64,000 bases of DNA from Paracoccaceae bacterium (GCA_012103375.1 WLWX01000001.1:1044501-1108500); one strand, 5' to 3'; counted from the stretch's first letter, positions 17,495 through 28,624 are shown. Notes: generated from the sequence alone by a model not told the origin. Numbers and translations are program-made.

Positions 17495-18658
17495 ATGCCG
17501 ATCATCACTGAAATCGAAGACCTGAAGCGCCTGCACAAACGCCGCGTTCCGAAGATGTTTTTCGACTATTGCGAAAGCGGCAGCTGGACGGAACAGACGT
17601 TTCGCGACAACTCTTCGGACTTCGACCAGATCCGCCTGCGCCAGCGCGTCGCGGTGAATATGGAGGGACGCTCGACCGCCTCCACCCTGATCGGCCAGCC
17701 GGTCGCCATGCCCGCCGCGCTTGCCCCTGTCGGGGCCACCGGCATGCAGCACGCCGACGGTGAAATCCTCGCCGCCCGCGCGGCCGAGGCGTTCGGCGTA
17801 CCCTATTGCCTGTCGACAATGTCGGTCTGCTCGATCGAGGCTGTGGCCGAAGCGACGACCGCGCCGTTCTGGTACCAGCTTTACGTTATGCGGGACGAAG
17901 ACTTCGTCAGAAACATGATCGACCGCGCCAAGGCGGCGAAATGTTCCGCACTGGTCCTGACGCTGGATCTGCAATTGCTGGGGCAGCGTCATAAGGATCT
18001 GAAGAACAACTTCACCGTGCCGTTCAGGCCTTCGCCGGGCAATCTGGCGGATATGGCCACGAAATGGGCCTGGGGGTTGGAGATGCTGAAGACGAAGCAC
18101 AAGACCTTCGGCAATATCGTCGGCCATGCCAGGGGCGTCAGTGATCTGACGTCTCTGTCGGTTTGGGCCAGCGAAAGCTTCGATCCGCGTCTTGATTGGG
18201 ACAAGGTAAAAGAGATCAAGAAGATGTGGGGCGGGCCGCTGATCCTGAAAGGTATTCTGGACCCCGAGGATGCGAAAATGGCGCTGAACATCGGGGCCGA
18301 TGCCATCGTGGTGTCAAACCACGGCGGGCGGCAGTTGGACGGCGCCTTATCCGCAATCCGCGCACTTCCCGGCATTTTGGATGCGGTCGGCGACAAGGTC
18401 GAGGTTCACATGGACAGCGGCATCCGCTCGGGTCAGGACATCCTCAAGGCGCTGGCGCTGGGCGCGCAGGGGGTGATGCTGGGCCGATCCTATATCTATG
18501 GCCTCGGCGCGATGGGGCAGACGGGTGTGACCCGCGCGTTAGAGGTCATGCACAAGGAACTCGACGTGTCGATGGCGCTGTGCGGGCGGCGCGATGTGAC
18601 CATGGTGGACCGGGATATCCTGCATGTCCCGCGCGGATTCTCAGGCGACTGGGAATAG
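17495..18658 (+). CDS. FMN-dependent alpha-hydroxy-acid dehydrogenase (L-lactate dehydrogenase-like)
   Basis: This 387-residue protein belongs to the FMN-dependent alpha-hydroxy-acid oxidase/dehydrogenase family, which includes LldD, glycolate oxidase and mandelate dehydrogenase. It opens with DLKRLHKRRVPKMFFDYCESGS and has PVGATGMQH and STMSVCSIEAV. The active-site SNHGGRQLDGA carries the catalytic His and substrate Arg, and VHMDSGIRSGQDILKALALGA binds the FMN phosphate. Closest in style to the respiratory L-lactate dehydrogenase, but the substrate is not proven. The start at 17495 excludes a short upstream extension. Confidence 0.9.
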   Translation: MPIITEIEDLKRLHKRRVPKMFFDYCESGSWTEQTFRDNSSDFDQIRLRQRVAVNMEGRSTASTLIGQPVAMPAALAPVGATGMQHADGEILAARAAEAFGVPYCLSTMSVCSIEAVAEATTAPFWYQLYVMRDEDFVRNMIDRAKAAKCSALVLTLDLQLLGQRHKDLKNNFTVPFRPSPGNLADMATKWAWGLEMLKTKHKTFGNIVGHARGVSDLTSLSVWASESFDPRLDWDKVKEIKKMWGGPLILKGILDPEDAKMALNIGADAIVVSNHGGRQLDGALSAIRALPGILDAVGDKVEVHMDSGIRSGQDILKALALGAQGVMLGRSYIYGLGAMGQTGVTRALEVMHKELDVSMALCGRRDVTMVDRDILHVPRGFSGDWE

Positions 18659-18687
18659 CGGCCTAAGCGGATCGACTGAGGCGTTTG

Positions 18688-19317
18688 CTAACGCAGCCGC
18701 GCCACATAGCCCCGACTGGTGCGCGATGGCGGCCCGGCGGGGAAGGCGTATTCGAATTCAACCTCGAACCCCGCCTGATCAAGTAAGACCAGCATTTCGT
18801 CGCGCCGAAAGCACCGATGCCGCCATTGCAGCCAGATGATCGCGTTGCACCAATGGGGTTTGGAAGCGACCAGCCACAGCCGACCGCCCGGTGCCAGAAG
18901 CGCGCCCAACTGGCGCAGCGCCGCGACCGGATCAGGGCAATGTTCAACGATATGGGCGGCCAGAACCGTTCTGGCAGGTGCCAGCGTCGGGGTCTGGCCC
19001 AGCAACCCCTCCAACGGGACAGCGACGACATCACGCTCGGCCAGTGCCGCGACACCGCGATCCAGCATCCCGGGCGATGGGTCCACCAGCGTTAGCCGTT
19101 CCGGTGCGCCGTTTACCGCGACCCAGGCTTCGGCAAACGCGGCAGAGCCGCATCCCATGTCGATGACGGTTTGCGGCGCGGCACGCCCGCGCGATTGCGC
19201 AGACAAAAACCCGAGGTAGCCGTCATAATACCCAAGCGCACGCATCTTGTCGCGCCAACGGTTGGCGGCGCCGTCATAACGACCGGCAAGGGTTTCGTGG
19301 CGGGCTGCATCGCTCAT
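18688..19317 (-). CDS. Class I SAM-dependent methyltransferase
   Basis: This 209-residue protein has the Rossmann methyltransferase motifs. Motif I is VIDMGCGSAAFAEAW (about residues 51-65), followed by LTLVDPSPGML and a motif near AHIVEHCPDPVAALRQL with LLAPGGRLWLV. The Cys/Trp-rich WCNAIIWLQWRHRCFRRDEM segment is unusual but of unknown meaning. The substrate cannot be inferred. The start at 19317 gives an N-terminus typical of the fold. It converges with the flavoprotein gene and is divergent from hisC. Confidence 0.85.
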   Translation of the reverse strand: MSDAARHETLAGRYDGAANRWRDKMRALGYYDGYLGFLSAQSRGRAAPQTVIDMGCGSAAFAEAWVAVNGAPERLTLVDPSPGMLDRGVAALAERDVVAVPLEGLLGQTPTLAPARTVLAAHIVEHCPDPVAALRQLGALLAPGGRLWLVASKPHWCNAIIWLQWRHRCFRRDEMLVLLDQAGFEVEFEYAFPAGPPSRTSRGYVARLR

Positions 19318-19428
19318 CCCAGGTATTCTGCCACTCCATGACCGAATGCGAAAGGGCGCGTCATCGCGCACTGGTCATGCCCCGGACGCGCCGCTAGAAC
19401 ACCGCGAACAGCAGTTGAAGTGACCCTG

Positions 19429-20517
19429 ATGACCCATACGATCCGCCCGCAACCCGGAATCCTCGAAATCTCGCCCTATGTGGGCGGGACATCGACGGCG
19501 GCGGGTATCTCGAATGTGGTCAAATTGTCCTCGAACGAGAACCCGCTGGGGCCGAGTGAAAAGGCCAAGGCGGCGTTCGCCCAGACCGCGCAGTCACTGC
19601 ATCGCTATCCGGATCAAAGCCACGCCCGCCTGCGCGCCGCACTGGCCGAGGAACACGGGCTGGACGCAGACCGGATTATCTGCGGCGCAGGCTCTGATGA
19701 GGTTATCGCCTTCCTGTGCCAGACCTACGCCGGGCCGGGGTCCGAGGTGATTTACACGCAGCACGGGTTTTCCATGTATCGGATTTCGGCGCTGGCCGCC
19801 GGGGCGACCCCGGTCGAGGTGGCCGAGCGGGATCGCACCGTCGATGTCGATGCGATCCTTTCCGGTGTCACCGACCGAACCACGCTGGTCTTCATAGCCA
19901 ATCCCGGAAACCCGACCGGCACAATGGTGGATGCGGGCGACCTGTCGCGGCTGGCCGCCGCCTTGCCGGATCACGTGTTGCTGGTGCTGGATGGGGCCTA
20001 TGCCGAGTTTGTCGACGGCTTCGACGGCGGCGCGTCGCTGGTCCATGCGCGCGACAACGTGGTGATGACGCGGACGTTTTCGAAGATCTACGGGCTGGGC
20101 GCGCTGCGCGTCGGCTGGGGCTATGGGCCGACCCATGTGATCGACGCGCTGAACCGGGTGCGCGGGCCGTTCAACCTGTCCACCACACAGCTGGAAACGG
20201 CCGAGGCGGCGCTGCGCGACAACGACTGGGTCGATCACTGCCGCGCCGAAAACACGCGCCTGCGGGCCTGGCTGGCCGAGGCGCTGGCCGAAAAGGGCGT
20301 GCCCAGCGATACCTCGCTGGCGAACTTCCGTCTGGCACGCTTCCGGGACGAAGGTGAGGCGAACGCCTGTTACGATCACTTGCGGGACCAAGGCGTGTTG
20401 GTGCGCAAAGTTGCGGGCTATGGCCTGCCCAATTGCCTGCGCATCACTATCGGCGATCATGCGGCCTGCACCCGTGTGGCGCATCTGGTCGGAACTTTTC
20501 GGGAAGGGCAGGGATGA
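19429..20517 (+). CDS. hisC: Histidinol-phosphate / aromatic aminotransferase
   Basis: This 362-residue class I/II PLP aminotransferase carries the HisC features. [10 protein letters not shown] is near the N-terminus, CGAGSDE binds PLP phosphate, and NPGNPTG is in the middle. LDGAYAEF follows, and the Schiff-base lysine is in [16 protein letters not shown]. Because the next gene is a prephenate dehydrogenase overlapping by 4 bp, this enzyme probably serves tyrosine/phenylalanine synthesis as well as, or instead of, histidine synthesis. The GTG at 19420 is an alternative start. Confidence 0.93.
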   Translation: MTHTIRPQPGILEISPYVGGTSTAAGISNVVKLSSNENPLGPSEKAKAAFAQTAQSLHRYPDQSHARLRAALAEEHGLDADRIICGAGSDEVIAFLCQTYAGPGSEVIYTQHGFSMYRISALAAGATPVEVAERDRTVDVDAILSGVTDRTTLVFIANPGNPTGTMVDAGDLSRLAAALPDHVLLVLDGAYAEFVDGFDGGASLVHARDNVVMTRTFSKIYGLGALRVGWGYGPTHVIDALNRVRGPFNLSTTQLETAEAALRDNDWVDHCRAENTRLRAWLAEALAEKGVPSDTSLANFRLARFRDEGEANACYDHLRDQGVLVRKVAGYGLPNCLRITIGDHAACTRVAHLVGTFREGQG

Positions 20518-21428
20518 CCCAAATTTATGAACGCGTCGCCCTGATCGGGCTGGGCCTGATCGCGTCCTCGATGGCCCATGCGATGCGCGAACATGGCCTG
20601 GCCGGAGAGATTGTGGGCACTGCACGCTCAGCCGAAACCCGCGCCACGGTGGAGGAGCTTGGGTTTTGTGACCGGGTCGTTGAGACCGCGGCCGAGGCGG
20701 TGGCCGGGGCCGATCTGGTCGTTCTGGCCGTTCCGATCGGCGTTATGGGCGCGATTGCGGCGGACATCGCGCCGCATCTGGCACAGGGCGCGACCGTCAC
20801 CGATGTCGGCAGCGTCAAGCGCGCGGTGATCGAAGCCGTCGCCCCACATATCCCCGAAAACGTTCACTTTATCCCCGGCCACCCGCTGGCGGGAACCGAG
20901 AAATCGGGGCCAACCTCGGGCTTCGCGACCCTGTTCAAGAACCGCTGGCATCTGCTGGCCCCGCTTGAGGGGACCGACCCGGACGCGCTGGCCCGCCTGC
21001 GTGACCTTTGGGAGGCGATGGGCGCCAATGTTGACGTGATGGATGCGGATCACCACGATCTGGTCCTTGCCGTGACCAGCCACGCGCCGCACCTGATCGC
21101 CTATACGATGGTCGGGGTTGCCGATGATCTGGGCCGGGTGACCGACAGCGAAGTGGTGAATTTTTCGGCCGCCGGTTTCCGGGATTTTACCCGGATTGCG
21201 GCCAGTGATCCTACCATGTGGCGCGACGTGTTCCTGACCAACAAGGAAGCGACGTTGGAGATTCTGCGCCGCTTCACCGAGGAACTTTTCGCCCTGCAAC
21301 GCGCCATCCGCACCGGCGATGGCGACCATTTGTTCGACTATTTCACCCGCACGCGGGCGATCCGGCGCGGCATTATCGAAGCCGGGCAAGATACCGACGC
21401 CGATAATTTCGGACGCGGCAACACATGA
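20514..21428 (+). CDS. tyrC: Prephenate/arogenate dehydrogenase
   Basis: The 304-residue protein oxidatively decarboxylates prephenate or arogenate in tyrosine synthesis. The NAD(P) fold begins [19 protein letters not shown], with [17 protein letters not shown] and [14 protein letters not shown] following. The catalytic-histidine motif is [11 protein letters not shown], and a second conserved His lies in [12 protein letters not shown]. It overlaps hisC by 4 bp (ATGA) and the extensin-like gene by 4 bp, so all three are in one operon. Substrate preference between prephenate and arogenate is not determined by sequence here. Confidence 0.92.
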   Translation: MTQIYERVALIGLGLIASSMAHAMREHGLAGEIVGTARSAETRATVEELGFCDRVVETAAEAVAGADLVVLAVPIGVMGAIAADIAPHLAQGATVTDVGSVKRAVIEAVAPHIPENVHFIPGHPLAGTEKSGPTSGFATLFKNRWHLLAPLEGTDPDALARLRDLWEAMGANVDVMDADHHDLVLAVTSHAPHLIAYTMVGVADDLGRVTDSEVVNFSAAGFRDFTRIAASDPTMWRDVFLTNKEATLEILRRFTEELFALQRAIRTGDGDHLFDYFTRTRAIRRGIIEAGQDTDADNFGRGNT

Positions 21429-22225
21429 TCCGTGCGCTGATCATCCTGGGGCTGCTGTTGCCCGCCACGCCCCTTCTGGCGCATACGGGCGAACGGTTCA
21501 TTCCGGTCTATACCGGGGCGGCCTTTCGCCCGAAACCACGCCCCTGGACACAGGATCGCGCCGCGCAGGTACGCGCCGCGGTGGATCAGGCGATGGCCGG
21601 TCTTGGCCAGTCACCGCGTCCGGCGGCGCGCGTGGTCGAGGTTGTCCCCGCGCCGCAGTCCCAGGGCGTTGTCGCCCGCGCCGTCACACGGGTCACCGGC
21701 GCCGGGCGGGTCTGCGGTGACAGTGGGATCGTCGGGACGCGGATCAAGCGGATCAAGGGCAAACTGCGTGGATGTGGAATTGCCAAACCGGTGCGGGTGA
21801 CGGCGGTCGACGGTGTCGCACTCAGCACGCCAGCGACGATGGACTGTCAGACGGCGCAGACCCTCAGGCACTGGGTGCAGAACAGTTTGCGCAAGTCCAT
21901 CGGGCGGCGCGGCGGTGGCCCGGCCGCGCTGAGCGTGGCGGCGAGCTATTCCTGCAGATCACGCAACAACCAACCGGGGGCGAAGATCTCGGAACACGGC
22001 AAGGGCCATGCCATTGATATTGCTGCTGTGACATTGCGCGACGGATCGGTCATTTCGGTGGCGGAACACTGGGGCAAGGGCAAGCGCGGGCGGATTCTGG
22101 CGGCGATGCACAAAGGCGCCTGCGGACCCTTTGGGACGGTGCTGGGGCCGAATGCCGACCGGCACCATCGCGATCACTTCCATTTTGACACGGCGCGCTA
22201 TCGCAAGGGCAGTTATTGCCGCTGA
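21425..22225 (+). CDS. Extensin-like family secreted protein
   Basis: This 266-residue protein has a cleavable signal peptide ([21 protein letters not shown]). The C-terminal extensin-like domain is diagnostic. It shows RVTAVDGVALSTPATMDCQTAQTLRHWV and YSCRSRNNQPGAKISEHGKGHAIDIAAV, with a His/Asp pair. It ends with NADRHHRDHFHFDTARY. This His/Asp arrangement resembles LAS-type peptidoglycan peptidases, so a cell-wall role is plausible. It is translationally coupled to tyrC. Confidence 0.88.
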   Translation: MIRALIILGLLLPATPLLAHTGERFIPVYTGAAFRPKPRPWTQDRAAQVRAAVDQAMAGLGQSPRPAARVVEVVPAPQSQGVVARAVTRVTGAGRVCGDSGIVGTRIKRIKGKLRGCGIAKPVRVTAVDGVALSTPATMDCQTAQTLRHWVQNSLRKSIGRRGGGPAALSVAASYSCRSRNNQPGAKISEHGKGHAIDIAAVTLRDGSVISVAEHWGKGKRGRILAAMHKGACGPFGTVLGPNADRHHRDHFHFDTARYRKGSYCR

Positions 22226-22314
22226 GGGTTGCGCGGGAAGAGAATTATGCCTCCGGCGGGGATATTTTTGGGTCAATGATGGGCGGGGTTTCGGATTGCC
22301 GCCTTTGCAGTGGG

Positions 22315-22385
22315 CAGAGTTAACGCTGAACGATCAATTTCCCCAGCCTATCGCTGCTGCGCCGCCTCGCAAACAGGCGCTCACC
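22315..22385 (+). repeat. Intergenic dispersed repeat, copy C (partial)
   Basis: Only the right half of the roughly 165-bp family is clear here. It runs CAGAGTTAACGCTGAACGATCAATTTCCCC and then a CAAACAGGCGCTCACCC end. It lies in the 207-bp gap after the extensin-like gene. The left half is not recognisable. Confidence 0.5.
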
Positions 22386-22432
22386 CTTTTCCTTCCCCGG
22401 GATCGAACACCGGACGCGGCGCGCGCTTCGCA

Positions 22433-22837
22433 TTAATCTCCACCGCTTTGCCGATCCGCTTTCTTTCGCACCAGAACTGAGCGCAGATCGTGCATCGCCA
22501 GCAACAGCCGGTCGGTGACTTCGTCGAGGTCGCCGTCGCTGGCCTTCGACTGTGCCCAGTGGGCCGTCAGGTTCAGGTGATCGACTGTGCGATGAATGTC
22601 GTCGATGTCACGGCGCGCCAAAAGGGTGCGGCGTTCATCCATCCACCCTTTGATCGCGGCCATATCTGCGTCCGAAAGGCTGCGCCCGCCATGGGGCTTA
22701 ACCTCGCCATTCCTGATGTTGACGACGGCGATCTGGTCCATCTCTAGCCGGAGGTTTCGGGCATCGGGATCAATGCGAAAGACGAAAGCGCCGTTGTCGC
22801 GGACGCGGAAATAGTATTCTGGCAACTCACCTCGCAT
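22433..22837 (-). CDS. Conserved hypothetical protein
   Basis: This 134-residue product is not recognised with confidence. It begins MRGELPEYYFRVRDNGAFVFRIDPDARN, which suggests a small beta-rich N-terminal domain. A helical, charged C-terminal half follows (GWMDERRTLLARRDIDDIHRTVDHLNL). There is no signal peptide or membrane span. It lies 14 bp downstream of the aminotransferase gene on the same strand, so it is likely co-transcribed. Confidence 0.65.
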   Translation of the reverse strand: MRGELPEYYFRVRDNGAFVFRIDPDARNLRLEMDQIAVVNIRNGEVKPHGGRSLSDADMAAIKGWMDERRTLLARRDIDDIHRTVDHLNLTAHWAQSKASDGDLDEVTDRLLLAMHDLRSVLVRKKADRQSGGD

Positions 22838-22851
22838 TGCGGCCCCTTGGG

Positions 22852-24387
<1,536 letters not shown>

Positions 24388-24482
24388 TTACCGCGAAAAT
24401 TTTAACGAAAGGTTATTCCTTAACCGATTGTTCTTACTTTCCGTCGAGTGTTTGGCAACCGAACCATTCGGCGGAGAGTATC

Positions 24483-24980
24483 ATGGCGATTCACCAGGCG
24501 GTGGGCGCGACACCCGATACGGGGTTTATGCGGCAGTACCTCGACAGCCTCGCGCTGGTCGAGCGGCTGCATCGTTTGTTGCTGGATGTCATCAAGGATG
24601 AGTTTGAGCGTCTGGGACAGCTGGAAATCAACGCCGTCCAGGCCCTGTTGCTGTTCAACATCGGCGACAATGAAGTCACTGCCGGAGAGCTTAAGTCCCG
24701 CGGCTACTATCAGGGGTCAAACGTCAGCTATAATCTCAAGAAACTGGTCGATGCCGGATTCATGCATCATCAACGTTGCGAGATTGATCGCCGCTCGGTC
24801 CGTGTCAAACTCACCGAAAAAGGGCGAGAGGTGCGCGGGATCGTCAACGATCTGTTTGCGCGTCACGCCGAAGGGCTGCAATCGCGCGGCGTGCTTGGCC
24901 CGGATGGGATCGAAGACACCAACGTCTCTTTGCGGCGGGTCGAACGCTATTGGTCGGATCAGATCAGGTACATCTACTGA
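24483..24980 (+). CDS. MarR-family transcriptional regulator
   Basis: This 165-residue protein has a MarR winged helix. An N-terminal dimerisation helix (RQYLDSLALVERLHRLLLDVIKDEFERL) precedes the recognition region ELKSRGYYQGSNVSYNLKKLVDAG. The wing DRRSVRVKLTEKGREV follows. It resembles the alphaproteobacterial LdtR-type regulators linked to L,D-transpeptidase control, but that match is from memory. Its 3' end overlaps the convergent DUF1194 gene by 7 bp. Confidence 0.87.
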   Translation: MAIHQAVGATPDTGFMRQYLDSLALVERLHRLLLDVIKDEFERLGQLEINAVQALLLFNIGDNEVTAGELKSRGYYQGSNVSYNLKKLVDAGFMHHQRCEIDRRSVRVKLTEKGREVRGIVNDLFARHAEGLQSRGVLGPDGIEDTNVSLRRVERYWSDQIRYIY

Positions 24981-25717
24981 GCGTCCGCAAATCGCCTGTC
25001 AGCCCCAGGAACCGGGGCGGTCCCGACAGGCAGGGTGGGCAACTCGCGCAGAAGCTTGCGCGCCATCGCATCAGCGTAATCTTCAAACCCCAGCGCGGTT
25101 TCCAGAAAGGCGTCGGGGCCGTGCAGGACCTCGGCCCGGAAATAGTCCGTCAGCGCGGTGACCTGCGCGTCATTTGCGCCTGCGTTGCCCGCCTGCGGCG
25201 GGGCGATCACCAGCGCGTTGACCGTCATCGCACCCAACCGGCCCGAGGCACGCACGTCACGCGGGCGGGGCCAGACGTTGTTGCGCCCGTCGCCTGAAAT
25301 ATCCAGAACCTGCCGCCAACATTCCGGCGCCCGCTTTTGCAGCGCTGTGGCGAACTCCATGGCCGCACCAAGGGCCGTCGTTTCTGGGGCATGGGCACGG
25401 CGCCAATGGCGCAGACGTTCGGCAACCCGCGCGATATCCGCGCCCGAGGTCAGGCTGATCCAATCCTGGATCAACCGCTGATACGAACCGCCCGACCATT
25501 CGAACACCGCCAAGGCCACCGGGGAAGCAGGCATGTCAAGCAATGCCGCCCGCACGGCGGGGTCTTCCAGCGCACGGGCCACCCCTTCCAGCTGAAGCAC
25601 ATATTCGCGCCCATCTACCGAGCCCGAGACATCAAGCGCCAGAACCAGCGATTGACGGCACGCACCCTGCGCCGCGCTTGCCCAAAACGTCAGCGCCAGA
25701 AAAACGGCGCGCAGCAT
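24974..25717 (-). CDS. DUF1194 (VWA-like) secreted protein
   Basis: This 247-residue protein has a signal peptide (MLRAVFLALTFWASAAQGAC). A von Willebrand A-like fold follows with a MIDAS-type LVLALDVSGSVDGREY motif. The second MIDAS region is APETTALGAAMEFATAL and a third is VLDISGDGRNN. This is DUF1194, of unknown function, predicted to bind a divalent metal in the periplasm. The ATG at 25717 overlaps the gloA stop (TGATG), so it is coupled to gloA. Confidence 0.88.
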   Translation of the reverse strand: MLRAVFLALTFWASAAQGACRQSLVLALDVSGSVDGREYVLQLEGVARALEDPAVRAALLDMPASPVALAVFEWSGGSYQRLIQDWISLTSGADIARVAERLRHWRRAHAPETTALGAAMEFATALQKRAPECWRQVLDISGDGRNNVWPRPRDVRASGRLGAMTVNALVIAPPQAGNAGANDAQVTALTDYFRAEVLHGPDAFLETALGFEDYADAMARKLLRELPTLPVGTAPVPGADRRFADAQ

Positions 25718-26145
25718 CACCAGTGCCCGGTGTTGCCCATGCTGGCCCAGGGTTCTGCCGGGGGCAGCGCGTCGCCGTCCTGAAGCAGCTCGATCGAGAT
25801 ATTGTCGGGGGAGCGTACGAACGCCATATTCCCGTCGCGCGGCGGGCGGTTGATGGTGACGCCATTGTCCATAAGGTGCTGGCAAACCTCATAAATATTG
25901 CCAACGCGGTAGGCCAGGTGGCCGAAATGGCGGCTGTCTGCGGGCAAACCGTCATCGCCGTCCCAGTTATAGGTCAGTTCCAACAGACACTCCTCCTGTC
26001 CGGGGGCGCCCATGAACACATTGGTGTAACGCCCGCCTTCATCGTCACGGCGCTTGACCTCCTCCAGGCCAAGCAGCCGGTAAAACGCCATCGAGGTGTC
26101 AAGATCTAGAACGCGCACCATCGTGTGCAGGTATCTGAGGGTCAT
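25717..26145 (-). CDS. gloA: Lactoylglutathione lyase (glyoxalase I)
   Basis: GloA converts the methylglyoxal–glutathione hemithioacetal to S-lactoylglutathione. The 142-residue protein shows the four metal ligands of the family: His7 (YLHTM), Glu56 (LLELTYNW), His76 (FGHLAY) and Glu119 (ISIELL). The length and the lack of the longer zinc-type insert fit the Ni/Co-dependent bacterial class. It is translationally coupled to the downstream DUF1194 gene and separated from the DUF817 gene by about 33 bp. Confidence 0.95.
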   Translation of the reverse strand: MTLRYLHTMVRVLDLDTSMAFYRLLGLEEVKRRDDEGGRYTNVFMGAPGQEECLLELTYNWDGDDGLPADSRHFGHLAYRVGNIYEVCQHLMDNGVTINRPPRDGNMAFVRSPDNISIELLQDGDALPPAEPWASMGNTGHW

Positions 26146-26178
26146 GTCGTGGCTCTCCGCTGTTGTTGCGCGGCCAAC

Positions 26179-27054
26179 CTAGGGCAGAGTGCGCGCCGCG
26201 GACAGGGCTGATGCGGTCAGGCGCGCGCGCGACAGCGGCCCGCGTACCACAAGGGTCACGGTGACAAAGGCGACAAACAGCAACAGGTACCACGATCCCA
26301 TCTTGGCAATGCTGACCAGTTGGAACTGATCCTGCCCGGCATAAACCCAGGTGCCAGTCAGCGTCCCGACATTTTCGGCCACCCACAAGGCGATACTGGA
26401 CAGGAATGCCGCCAGCGGAAGTGGCATCCAGCGCGCCGTGTCGCCGATGAAAAACCAGATGCGCGTGCGCGCAAACATCAGGATCGTCACAGCGAACAGG
26501 GCAAGCCGGATGTCGGGCACAAAGTGATGCGCAAAGAAATTGACGTAGATCGCGATGGCCAGCAGCAGCGTGGCCCAGAACGGCGGATAGGGGGCAAAAC
26601 GCATCTCGAAAATGCGGATCACGCGGGCCATATAGCTGCCGACCGCGGCATACATGAACCCCGAAAACAGCGGCACACCCGCAAGCTTGAACAGACCGGC
26701 TTCGGGATAGGCCCAGCTTCCGGCGGCGATCTTGAAAACCTCCATCGCGGTGCCGGTCAGATGAAACAGCAGTATCACCCGTGCCTCGGCCCAGGTTTCC
26801 AGCCGCAATGCCAGAAAGATCGCCTGATTGCTGAGCGCGAAGAGGAACAGGAAGTCATAGCGGCGCAGCGCCCAGCCGTCCTGCCAGATGGCCGAGGTCA
26901 CGATGATCGCGCCCAGCATCACCCCCCCGAACAGCGCCGCCCAGCCCTGTTTCAGAACGAACATCACGAATTCGCCAAACCAGCCGGGCAGCCGGGCGCG
27001 AACCCGGTCGCCAAGGCGGCGTTCGATCCGGCGCGTTGTGTTGGGGTGGTTCAT
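26179..27054 (-). CDS. DUF817 multi-pass membrane protein
   Basis: This 291-residue protein has about eight hydrophobic segments and matches DUF817. Conserved blocks include RLETWAEARVILLFHLTGTAMEVFKIAAGSW, FSGFMYAAVGSYMARV, YVNFFAHHFVPDIR and WVAENVGTLTGTWVY, rich in Trp and His. The function is unknown. The start overlaps the stop of the upstream Slam-like gene (TGATG), so the two shared a transcript before that gene was broken. Confidence 0.88.
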   Translation of the reverse strand: MNHPNTTRRIERRLGDRVRARLPGWFGEFVMFVLKQGWAALFGGVMLGAIIVTSAIWQDGWALRRYDFLFLFALSNQAIFLALRLETWAEARVILLFHLTGTAMEVFKIAAGSWAYPEAGLFKLAGVPLFSGFMYAAVGSYMARVIRIFEMRFAPYPPFWATLLLAIAIYVNFFAHHFVPDIRLALFAVTILMFARTRIWFFIGDTARWMPLPLAAFLSSIALWVAENVGTLTGTWVYAGQDQFQLVSIAKMGSWYLLLFVAFVTVTLVVRGPLSRARLTASALSAARTLP

Positions 27055-27558
27055 CAGAAGCTGGATTTGATCCCGATGCTCAACCCGTATTCTTCGCGGT
27101 CATAAAGATCGACGTTCGAGGCGACGTGCCGTGCTTCGACCCCGATTGTCGGCGCAAAACCCATATAGTCGTATTGCGTCAGATGCAGCGACGCGCCGAT
27201 TGTGATGCCCGCATCCTGTCGGCCATCGGGGTCAAACGCGCTGGTGGGAAAATCGCGATACTCCAGCTTGCCATAGATCGTGGCCTTGCCGCCCAGAACC
27301 TCTTGTTTGGGGCTCCAATTCGCGCCCAGCTGTAGAACGGTATTCTCGGAATCGTCCAGATCGGCCTTGGTGACGGCGAAACCGGTGTTGAACGCCAATG
27401 TGCCGCCCTCTTGCATGCGCATCCAGTCGGCGGTCACCCCGAATGTTGTCGTGGTTGCCACGCCCGCACGATCCGGAACGGAGTGTTCCAGAGTTGCGCC
27501 AAAACCGAATTTGGTGCGCTGATCCAGCGGGCGCCGCCAATAGGCGCTAAGCTTGGCA

Positions 27559-27776
27559 GATTGTGTTGAAAAACTCCGTTTTAGGGCCTGAACGATGATT
27601 TTTCTTTCCATGCAGCCCGATCCTAAATTTTTGGCGCGGGGGTCGGCCCAAATCGCCTACATGCGCTCACGCGCAGCCATGCGCTGTCTCGTGGTCAAAG
27701 CTTTCCGACTATTTCGCTTCATAGGTTTTCGCAAGAAATCCGCGACGCTCTGATTTCGGAGTTTTTCAACACAATC
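27559..27776 (+). repeat. 218-bp miniature inverted-repeat element, copy A
   Basis: The ends are a 20-bp perfect inverted repeat, GATTGTGTTGAAAAACTCCG and its complement. Flanking 4-bp direct repeats are GGCA. The inside holds a 52-codon frame (27595-27753) that is shared by all copies and has no recognised product. The element is too short to code for a transposase. It is inserted in the Slam-like gene. Its terminal repeats resemble those of the IS1182-family element at 8517. Confidence 0.93.
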
Positions 27777-28522
27777 GGCATAATGCGACAGTTCGCTGCC
27801 GCCGACCCAGCTTTGGCCGATGCTCGCCTCGCCGAAGACCTTGCCGTCGGCCAGATCGAAAGATTTGCCCAACCGGAAGGCCAGCAATGCGGTGTCGTAA
27901 TCCGACCCCTTTGCGCCCGGTGCCGCATCCTTGGCTTCCGATGACAGGCGCTTGTCCGAAGTTTCAAGCGACACCCCGGCAATAACGCCGTTGTCGAACC
28001 GGTAATCCGCACGCAGCCCCAAGGTGGTTTCCCACCCCGAAAGTGCCTGGGCATCGGGGCTAAGCGCGAACGGAAGGCCAAAGATTTCAATGGTCTCGGC
28101 GCTGGACCCGTTGTTGACGTTGGACGTCGGGCTGGTCGAGAAATTCAGCTTCATCGTCAGAGGGTTGGCCGCCTTGACGATATGAAAATCGCGCTGCGAC
28201 CGGGTTGCCGCCGCATCGTCGGGGGCGAATTGATAGGACCGGCGCAGCCACCAACCCGCGCGGGTGTGCTTGCCATCCTTATGAAGCAGATGCGCCACCT
28301 GCCTGGCCGAGTAATACTTGCCCGTGTCATCCGGCGCGTCGCCATGGGCGCGCTTGGCATTCGCCGTTGCCGAAGCGATGTTTCCATCGCGTGCCTCGGC
28401 ACTGGCAAGGATCAGACGGGCCTGGGCATCCTTTGCATCGCGTTTCAGCAACGCCTTGGCAAAAATGCGCGCCATGCTGGTGTCGCCCGCTTGCAGGGTC
28501 TGCGCGGCAAGCACCCGCATTT

Positions 28523-28579
28523 GGTCATCTGCTCAGCACATGCGGCGCCGTGGCGGCCGCCTGCGCTGAGCAGATGACC
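28523..28579. repeat. 15-bp inverted repeat in a signal-peptide region
   Basis: GGTCATCTGCTCAGC at 28523-28537 is perfectly inverted at 28565-28579, with a 27-nt loop. It sits at the 5' end of the Slam-like pseudogene, exactly where the extra base occurs. It would form a strong hairpin in mRNA close to the start. Whether it caused the lesion by slippage is inference. Confidence 0.6.
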
Positions 28580-28624
28580 GCCGCGATCAGACCGCGGCGG
28601 ATGAACGTACGGGCCATTTCTGGC

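Larger units (their letters stand above)
27054..28617 (-). pseudogene. Slam-like (DUF560) outer-membrane protein, broken
   Basis: The rebuilt 446-residue protein has a signal peptide (ARTFIRRGLIAAVICSAQA), a TPR-like N-domain (ARIFAKALLKRDAKDAQARLILASAEARDG) and a C-terminal beta-barrel ending in Phe (YGLSIGIKSSF). That is the layout of surface lipoprotein assembly modifiers, which move lipoproteins to the cell surface. Two lesions are seen. One base too many near 28535 puts a TGA after the signal peptide. A 218-bp miniature element splits the barrel between SELSHYA and KLSAYWRRPL; removing it with one 4-bp duplicate restores the frame exactly. The partner lipoprotein gene lies next to it and is also broken. 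Confidence 0.78.
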
